From Styela clava (taxonomy: Eukaryota; Chordata; Ascidiacea; Stolidobranchia; Styelidae), in NCBI RefSeq assembly GCF_964204865.1, contig NC_135262.1, positions 682,001 to 746,000 of the forward strand: a stretch of 64,000 bases of DNA. The letters are read 5' to 3'. Under the pieces are notes generated by a model that worked only from the letters and a program-made list of their open reading frames with translations, was not told where the DNA came from and did no database searches. Shown in pieces: positions 56,938 to 64,000 of this stretch. The position numbers were made by a program, and so were the translations under genes. The first letter of the stretch is position 1. Each line of letters begins with the position of its first letter.

Positions 56938-58602
56938 TCACTTGACATAACTTAGCGCCACAATCCTTGGATCGTTTTCATTTGGAAGAACTTTGAATCT
57001 GCATTGGGAGCCATTGTGTTTCAAGAGTTGATATCTGTGCATAAATGACTCAGGACATTTTTTACATTTGTAATGTCTTTCACCTGTATGCAGTCTCAAA
57101 TGCATATCACGACTGCTTGAATGAGCGAATCTGTCCCCACATATGTCACATTCAAATGGTTTTTCTTTTGTGTGAGTTCGCATATGAACAGCTACCATGA
57201 TTTTGGATCGAAACTTACGGCCGCATTTTTTGCATGGAAATTTCTTTTCGCCTTTGTGCATATATAGGTGACTAGCAAGTGTTTGACTGCGAGCAAAAGT
57301 TTTCGCACATATTTCACACTTATAGTCTCTTTTTCCCAAATGTACGCCAATTATGTGTTGTTTTAACGAGTTTGGATACCCATACTCTGCTTCACAGATC
57401 GTGCATTTGTATCGTTTTTCTCCTGTGTGAACAATGTAATGTCGTTTTAAGTTTTGTTCTAGTTTAAAACCGCGTCCACATGTCTCACATTTGTGAGGAG
57501 TTTCATTCGTGTGAACTAACATATGTCGTGCTAGAGATGATTCGTCCCGAAAAGATTTAGAGCAAATCAAACAGGCAAATGTTGGCTGTGTTTCACTTGG
57601 GTGATTTTTTCTTTTATGGTATGTATATGCTATTGCATATTTGAAATCCATGCCACAATCCTTACATTTAAAAGGACGCTCACCTGTGTGTACGCGTGTA
57701 TGGTTAACGAGAAATGCTTTATATGCAAAAGCTCTCCCACAATATTTACATTTGTATGGTTTTTCTCCGCTATGTACTCTCATATGGAGTTTCAAATGTG
57801 CATTAATAATGAAGTTCTTTCCGCAAATATCACAAACAAATCGGCGAATGTTATAATGAACCAGTAGATGGTGAGAAAGTGCTATTTTCATTAAGTAAGC
57901 TTTATTGCACCCCTCAATGTGGCACTTATACTTACGCAGGTTTGAGTGAGTGTCCATATGGACTTTCAAAGCACTTAGAAAGAGAAATGTCTTGTCACAA
58001 ATGGTACATTTATGCTTTTTATTGTTTTCATGCACAGCTCGTTTGTGAGCTTTCAACGTAGATATCTCTTTGTATTCCTTATCACATAAATCACATTTTA
58101 CTCTTATCTCTGAGTGCATGATTCGCATATGTTTTCTTAAGCTGTTCTTAGTTGTAACTTTGGCGCCACATATATCACACGAATATGGTTTTCCTTTCGT
58201 GTGTGTCCATGAATGCTTCCTTAAGCTGCATTCTGTCTCGTAAATTTTGCCACAAACTTCGCAACCATGTTCTGATTCATTTCCTACAAGAACAGATTCT
58301 CTTTCTTCGTTCGTTATCTTTTTTGTTGTTTTTTGATTCCTGTTACCATTAGATACGGTCAGTGTTGCCACATTATCATTACTCCCTCCTGTACCAGAAT
58401 TTTGCCCCTTCTTTTGCTTCTCAATTTTAACATCTTTCCCTTTCTGTGATTGTGTTACATTGACTTGAACATAATTTTTGTCACTTGTAGAATCATTTTT
58501 TACTTGAATAAAATCATTTCCAGAAATATTCAATTTTCTAATTTTAACCCTTGGCTTGTTTCGGAAGCATTCAAGAGCAAGTTCAACAAGTTTTGGATCC
58601 AT
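56938..58602 (-). CDS. C2H2 zinc-finger protein with 15 tandem fingers, single exon
   Basis: A 554-aa intronless ORF from ATG at 58600-58602 (AAAATGG context) to TGA at 56938-56940. Residues 1 to about 112 are Lys/Asn/Ser-rich linker without a recognised KRAB, BTB or ZAD domain. From about residue 114 come 15 fingers: 14 of the C-x(2-4)-C-x12-H-x(3-4)-H type and a last one, CKKCPESFMHRYQLLKHNGSQC, in which Cys replaces the final His (C2HC). Linkers include canonical HTGEKPY/HTGERPF-like forms (after fingers 6, 7, 10 and 14), typical of DNA-binding arrays. It probably acts as a nuclear sequence-specific DNA-binding regulator (inference). Orthology is not assignable from sequence alone, since such genes expand lineage-specifically. 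It is the rightmost gene seen. Confidence 0.9.
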   Translation of the reverse strand: MDPKLVELALECFRNKPRVKIRKLNISGNDFIQVKNDSTSDKNYVQVNVTQSQKGKDVKIEKQKKGQNSGTGGSNDNVATLTVSNGNRNQKTTKKITNEERESVLVGNESEHGCEVCGKIYETECSLRKHSWTHTKGKPYSCDICGAKVTTKNSLRKHMRIMHSEIRVKCDLCDKEYKEISTLKAHKRAVHENNKKHKCTICDKTFLFLSALKVHMDTHSNLRKYKCHIEGCNKAYLMKIALSHHLLVHYNIRRFVCDICGKNFIINAHLKLHMRVHSGEKPYKCKYCGRAFAYKAFLVNHTRVHTGERPFKCKDCGMDFKYAIAYTYHKRKNHPSETQPTFACLICSKSFRDESSLARHMLVHTNETPHKCETCGRGFKLEQNLKRHYIVHTGEKRYKCTICEAEYGYPNSLKQHIIGVHLGKRDYKCEICAKTFARSQTLASHLYMHKGEKKFPCKKCGRKFRSKIMVAVHMRTHTKEKPFECDICGDRFAHSSSRDMHLRLHTGERHYKCKKCPESFMHRYQLLKHNGSQCRFKVLPNENDPRIVALSYVK

Positions 58603-58808
58603 TTTTAAGATGGTCGTTTCACTTTTAGACTTTGATAGATAGATAGTTTATTTTGAAAACACCATAATATATAGGCCTACACTAATAAAAATGGAGAATT
58701 CTTGAGAGAAAGCGAAACCTGTAAAAAGTTGGAAACATGTGAAATATCATGTTCCCGCTCACACACACACACAAAAAATCACAAACCTATTATTAAAACG
58801 AGATATAA

Positions 58809-59083
58809 CCGAAGACTTATCGATCGAAGGTTAGGGGATCCCTCAAAACAGCGCTCTCACTCCATAGTGACACCGTGTGTCCCATCACTAATTAATAAAT
58901 AACTTACCAATTATACGACATAATTCATCGAAAATCAATAGGATTTTGATCCGAGCTATGATGGATGCACATGCAAAATTTGGAGCAGATTCAACCTCGC
59001 TTTCGTGAGATATCGTGTGTATCTAACAGACAGACAGACAAATACCTATCAACATACTCACCAATCTTAAGATCGATAAGTAA
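58809..59083 (+). repeat. Family R repeat, copy 7
   Basis: CGAAGACTTATCGATCGAAG to CAATCTTAAGATCGATAAGT, with (ACAG)n before the right end. Confidence 0.82.
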
Positions 59084-59509
59084 CAAGGCTTGGGCCAGAA
59101 ATAAACAAACAAAAATTATACAAATGTTTCAAACTTCCGGCTGTTGAACTCTGATAAAGACAAGAAACTTCCTACCATTGGTTCTAACATGAAATAAACA
59201 TTTTGATAGACAGTTTCAACAACAGTTGTCCTTATATTTGTATAATCTTTTTTCACTGCAAAGAAGGCTCTAAGCACTGAAGCAAGCTTCCACTGATTTG
59301 TGATATCTGAAACATCTTATAAACTCTCCAGTTATGGAGATTAGCTTAAGCCCCAATCCCTTACACCCGCATGTAACATTCAGACATTGATATAATTTCA
59401 GAATTTGTTGTTTCTAAATCATGTAAAAATATTACTGGTTTAAGTCATCTTCAAATTTGAATCTCATTCCTACAAACGAAAATGGTTTACTGATTTGATA
59501 ATCAGTATT

Positions 59510-59583
59510 TATTTATTTATTTGTATTTATCAATCATTTTACTGTTATGCTGATAATGGAGTTGAAATAAACTTATACTTATG
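59510..59583 (+). repeat. Repeat tail, possible LINE 3' end
   Basis: TATTTATTTATTTGTATTTA and GTTGAAATAAACTTATACTT match 8425-8515. Confidence 0.4.
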
Positions 59584-59658
59584 ATGGGAGTTCTGGAGTT
59601 GATCTCGATGACGGTATGGTTGACCGGGTGTACCGGTATCCAATTGTGAGTGCCGTAG

Positions 59659-59841
59659 CCCGTAGTGGGATTCAGCCGGTTCGCACCGGTTCTATAGAAC
59701 CGTCTCATGGAATTTTATGAGACCAGCGAACTGGTTAGCATTACTGAAAAAAACATGATTTTTTGTAACAGAACCGACTGAAAAATATGAAATTTTTGTG
59801 TGATAGAACCGGCTGACAAAAAATTTGAATCCCACCACTTG
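59659..59841. mobile_element. Small inverted-end element
   Basis: Ends AGTGGGATTCA and TGAATCCCACCACT are inverted; inside, AGAACCG(G/A)CTGA repeats three times. No clear target duplication. Confidence 0.55.
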
Positions 59842-59946
59842 TTGTATCGCTCCCTCCCTGTCCATACCAAAGCAATTTTATTGTTGTTACTTCTTCATTG
59901 CATTGATGACTGTATTTTTTGATTGACGAACTATTCAATCTCCCTC

Positions 59947-59948
<2 letters not shown>

Positions 59949-59982
<34 letters not shown>

Positions 59983-60017
59983 GGATCCACAATGTGGATT
60001 ATTCAATATGTAAATAA

Positions 60018-60048
<31 letters not shown>

Positions 60049-60050
60049 AT
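59949..60050. repeat. Poly-T tract and AAAT tandem repeat
   Basis: A run of about 30 T at 59949-59978, then (AAAT)n at 60008-60050. Confidence 0.9.
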
Positions 60051-60134
60051 CTCCTCTTTGCTGGATAAATAGTCAACCCTTTCCTCGCCTTCTTTGTAAC
60101 AACAAAGGCGCGGGAATAAAGTCGCTATTGTCAC

Positions 60135-60305
60135 GTGTAAAATTTAAAAAAAAATGAAAAAATAAAATGAAAAAGCGAAATTAAAAAAAAAGTTGTGAAA
60201 AAGCATAACAATAATTGGAAAAAAAGAGAAAAAAAAAATTAAAATTTAAAAAAAAAAATTAAAAAATAGAAACGAAAAAAAAAAAAAAATTAAAAAAAAA
60301 AAATG
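60135..60305 (+). repeat. Adenine-rich tract, about 170 bp
   Basis: Almost only A with scattered T and G, on one strand, directly before the SINE region; a degraded A-rich simple repeat. Confidence 0.85.
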
Positions 60306-60444
60306 GATAAAAAGAAAATAAAAAGGTTGACAACGATGGTCCGCCTCGTGGCCCATCGTTGTCACGCGTTTTTATTTTTAGAGAATTTGATGCTGCTTGG
60401 GACCAACGTTGTCAGGCTTAATCCTACACGCACAAATGTGTTTA

Positions 60445-60783
60445 GGATAGGATTCACATATTTATCCCCGGGGAGAGGAAAGCCAATAAGACGGCCTATC
60501 CATATGGCGAACCACGGCCTCTCGTCCGGTTACCATTCCAAGTCGGGTATGGGATTAGTTTTACTTTATTGTTTGTTTTCGGAAGCATGGACTTGGTGAT
60601 GGACTTCCTTGGTGGTGGACTTCCTTGGAGGAAGCCGTACCACCCAACGACGGAGTCCAGCAATCCTCTCGCACATAACCATCCCTGCATGGGATTCGAA
60701 CCTGCGAACCCACGCAGAGTAATTAGAGGTGTGGTGGCGAGCGTATTCCTAACGCTTAGCCCGTTAAGCCACACCGCCGCGCC
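60445..60783 (-). mobile_element. tRNA-derived SINE, full length, with internal duplication
   Basis: The reverse-complement B box GGATTCGAACC is at about 60689 and the A-box side at 60758-60772. It carries a short tandem duplication of TGGACTTCCTTGGTGG not seen in other copies. Confidence 0.9.
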
Positions 60784-61129
60784 TGTTTCCTGGGTTTCTA
60801 ACTCACTACTGATTTTCATGAGCAATATCCAATAAATTCAAAACGAAAATGTTCTATAAATTCTCCATGCTACAAGTTCAACCACAAGCAATATATTTAT
60901 AATAATGATAAGAGAATATAGAATTGAATACGGAAATTTGTTTTACGTGTAGAAGGTAATTGAATTGAAAAATGCTGCTTAACTGCTCAGTTGTCTGAAC
61001 ACTCGATGCCGGTGCGGTACCGTCTGACCGTACCGGTACCCATGCAATCACTCATGAAAGAATGGGAGATACGGATAGTCTCGTAGAATATAGACTACTG
61101 AAACACTCTCTGCGCCTGCCCTATACCGT

Positions 61130-61225
61130 TTCTTTTACACTCGCGCAAATGCTACGCGGGCCACAAAAAATGAACCGGAGGGCCACATGTGGCTCGCGGG
61201 CCTGGGTTTGGACCACCCTGATATA
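61130..61225. mobile_element. hAT-like right-end fragment
   Basis: GGGCCACATGTGGCTCGCGG and GGTTTGGACCACCCTG; the matching style of left end, CAGGGTGGTCCAAGG, is at 5535. Confidence 0.45.
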
Positions 61226-61349
61226 AGTCTTATCATTTTCTTTGTCGTTGGCTACCGTAGCCAACCTGAACTGTCTAACATCGAAAAGCAGTGATTAGCC
61301 TTATGATGTAGACATTTTGTCCCTCTTGTGTCTCCATTTTTTGGGGACC

Positions 61350-61500
61350 ATGGCTGTGTGAACTGTGGCGCATCATGCTAAGCGTTGAGCACCTCTGATA
61401 ACCGATGGGCCCACATTCTGAGAAGGAATTTCATGTGCGAGAGAATTGCTAAACTATTCGGCGCTATATGGTGGGTTCACGAAAACCGTTGGTTTAAATC
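61350..61500 (+). mobile_element. Degenerate SINE head
   Basis: CTGTGGCGCATCATGCTAAG, TTCATGTGCGAGAGAATTGC and GGTGGGTTCACG keep SINE order. Confidence 0.65.
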
Positions 61501-61723
61501 CTAACCTATAAATGTCAATGCTATCTTCTCCCCTGACCGCACAAAGACACTGATATCAAACAAATATATTCTGATTAATATCTAATTAATAAATTAACAG
61601 GCGATTATTAAATTCGATAATTATAAAACTAATTTATAGACTTTTGATGCATAGCATATTTAAATAATGCTGTTTTATGTACTACCATATATGGTGCCAG
61701 TACTAGGAATGGCCGTAACCTGT

Positions 61724-61834
61724 CGCTCCGGAAGTATTCGTACTAAGATGACGCACAACCTGAGAAACCCTAACCGGGTACACATAATATGTTGAGGTTG
61801 TGCGCCATTTTGGTACGAATACTTCGGGAGACCC
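61724..61834. mobile_element. Family F MITE, short copy 10
   Basis: CGCTCCGGAAGTATTCGTAC against GTACGAATACTTCGGGAG. Confidence 0.75.
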
Positions 61835-61924
61835 CATAATCGGATTAGTTATTATTCTGAAGAAAATGTGTATGAGTAGTTGTAGGATATTCCAAAATGG
61901 GTCAAATTTAAAGGGAAATTAGAT

Positions 61925-62090
61925 AGGTTTTACATATTTTTCCCGACTGATAAGACGGCTTAATCATATGGCGAACCATGGCCTTTCTTTCGTCCGGTTA
62001 CCAATTCATGTTGGGGATTGAATAGCCAGGTATTTGTTTCAGATGCATGAGCTTGATGATGGAGGAAACCGGCTTGTGGCATGAACCATT
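61925..62090 (-). mobile_element. SINE tail fragment
   Basis: TTTTACATATTTTTCCCG, GATAAGACGGCTTAATCATA and GGCGAACCATGGCC. Confidence 0.6.
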
Positions 62091-64000
62091 GAAATTTATG
62101 AAAATTGGGAGGGGGGGGGGGCAGTTGAGATAAATATTTTGATTGATTCAAGGCTTTTCTATGTCCAACCATCAGATGTAAAATGTGCGAAATAACAAGT
62201 TTCTAAATTAAAGCATTTTAAATAATTCATGAAATCCAGAATGCAATAGAGTGGCCATAAAGTTGTGTGCTAACGTAAAGCTCACAATCTATTTTGACAC
62301 CGATGTGTGTGACTACGGTTATTTTAATTTCAGAGAGTTATCAAAATGAATCAGTTGGGACTGTGCATCGAGATCGAATGATTCCAAGAGTTTGTTGAAT
62401 TCGACTATTCGTTTAGTTTTGGACATCCCTAGTCCAAATATAATCATCAGGAAATAAAGACTGAAAGGACATGAAAAGAATCAGGCACTTTAGAAGGGTT
62501 GATTTTAAATGGGTAAAACAAAAACTAAAATACATGATAGGCCTGGGGTAGGCAAACCATGTGACGTATGGGGCCCGCCATTTGTGCAGTCCCCTGCTGT
62601 TGGAGAAAGTTGTAAATATTCCTTACAAACATTTAAAATTGTTGATGTTGCCTTGCCCACCCCTATGCTGGGCCGAATCAAACCCCATAATTCTCCAGCC
62701 CCAAGTTTAAAAATTCCGAAAATTCCAACAAAGACATAAAAAATTATCATAAAAAGTACCAAACGCTATTTCATTTATAAACACTTAAAATCAGCTTTCA
62801 GAAAGGAACATACAAGCGAAAAAATAAACAGACAAAAAATTTCCTACTTTTTGACACATTTTAATTAAGTACAAATAAAAATAAATGAAAAACATTTTGG
62901 GGAATAAACATAAAATGATGATTTTATCAACGTGCTTAAAATTTCACTGGTTTGGCCTCTGAGAAATTTTTGGATTCACAACTAAGAGGCGAAACTGATG
63001 TCAATACCTTTTAGACATTTCAAAATAAAACACTGAAAAATGCTGAATAGAAAACACCTCATTAAGACTTTTTGTGCGGACTTCCTTATGCAATTTCATT
63101 TGCTTAACATGAGCTCAATCAGATAAAGACATTCCCAAAGAATACAGCTAAAGTCGCTTAGATCGCATAACAAAGTAGCACAAACTTTTTTTAGATTCCA
63201 TTTTTATCATAAAAATATACAGGGTGTCACAAAAAAGTCTCTCAACAATTTCAATTTTGTTATGAAGTCAGTTCTCAATATATCTTTAACCAGATTTGTT
63301 GTTTTTAATTTTTTAAGTATTTTTATTTCATTTAATACGTCTGTGAGGGTCAAAATAATATATCAAATCGATGAATTATCTTTGCAATTTAAAAAAATTC
63401 TAAAACGATATGGACACCGTATATATATATATAGCCACATAACATTTCCAGTAAACTATCCTGATTTATTTAATGAACATAAAACATTTTTCAAAAAATG
63501 AGGCTCAATAAATAAAAACAAAATGTGTCTATATTTAAAATATTCAGTTTGATAAGATCAATGTTGCAATTGGAATGTTTTTTGGCCATTGGGGAATACA
63601 TCTCCCATTAAAATCAAACCAGCACAATCTGGTTTCCAACACCTCTATTTAGTCATAATAAAGAGGTAGATTAACTATGATTGTCACAATATATTCTCAG
63701 GGAGGTGGGGGGTCATGAAAAAACTAGTTCTTGAGATTCTCGTTTTTTATTTCAAAAACTCTTTCTCAGTATTTATCATATGGAGGCTGATAAGCAATAT
63801 ATTATTCACAATCCCATAACTCAAAAAAAAAATCATTTATTTCTAATATTTGAGGCACCAGAAATCTTTAACACAGTTTGGCAACCTTTAACATTAAAAG
63901 AGACATTTAGCATCTTTTCCGTCAAACTCAAACCTACTAGAGCCCGCAACATCTACTCTAATCAGTAAGTAGTATTCGACTTTCATTGAATCCCCACTGT

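Larger units (their letters stand above)
58603..64000. other. Region upstream of the zinc-finger gene, no gene seen
   Basis: Holds the zinc-finger promoter side and repeats: family R (58809), LINE-like tail (59510), small inverted-end element (59659), homopolymer and AAAT tracts (59949-60300), SINEs (60445, 61350, 61925), family F (61724). From 62200 to 64000 it is AT-rich with small ORFs that I do not believe. Confidence 0.55.

Noticed and set aside
62505..62762. Opposed 85-aa and 76-aa ORFs
   Set aside because: The segment starts GGCCTGGGGTAGGCAAACC, like a hAT terminus; the frames overlap on both strands and have no domain.
63220..63510. ORF near ACAGGGTGTCACAAAAAAG, possible transposon end
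   Set aside because: Only one terminus-like word is seen, with no inverted partner in the remaining window; too little for a call.

Overview
The window reads as AT-rich nuclear DNA from an invertebrate animal. It has intron-dense genes with GT-AG splice sites, whose products align best (from memory) with vertebrate-type centrosomal proteins, embedded in a heavy load of short transposons and tRNA-derived SINEs. My best guess is a tunicate (ascidian) or another invertebrate deuterostome; that is an inference from gene content and repeat style. No bacterial features (operons, Shine-Dalgarno sites, CRISPR) are present.

Five protein-coding genes are supported, all on the minus strand. From right to left, in the direction of transcription: (1) a single-exon 15-finger C2H2 zinc-finger protein (56938-58602); (2) a single-exon catalytic subunit of protein phosphatase 4, PPP4C (50884-51807); (3) a 13-exon SCLT1 orthologue, a distal-appendage centriole protein (38904-49029, 682 aa); (4) a 15-exon CEP72 orthologue, a centriolar-satellite leucine-rich-repeat protein (11999-25002, 624 aa); (5) a VAP (VAPA/VAPB) gene, an ER membrane contact-site protein, whose last exon(s) lie left of the window (831-7148, 179 codons seen). 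I assembled the exons by hand from ORF fragments, splice sites and phase; every joint keeps frame, and the predicted lengths for CEP72, SCLT1 and PPP4C match the families' usual lengths.

Between and within the genes are repeats. They include a degraded Ty3/gypsy-like LTR retrotransposon (32365-36060) that has lost its reverse-transcriptase core, several hAT-type non-autonomous elements with recognisable 8-bp target duplications, at least five short-element families, tRNA-derived SINEs with A and B boxes, tandem duplications, and an unusual composite repeat with an internal minisatellite (25.1-28.2, 31.3-31.9 and 36.2-37.2 kb). The 25.0-38.9 kb interval between CEP72 and SCLT1 is a nest of such elements.

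Functionally, three consecutive genes (CEP72, SCLT1, PPP4C) have products linked to centrosome or cilium biology in other animals, but nothing in the sequence shows co-regulation. All five start codons have a purine at -3, and four of them read AAAATG. I found no convincing new multi-gene system. The most unusual items are the minisatellite-bearing composite repeat, a hAT element inserted exactly on an SCLT1 splice donor, a partial exon duplication in SCLT1, a compound palindrome at 29.8-30.4 kb and a 52-bp-arm hairpin inside the retroelement.
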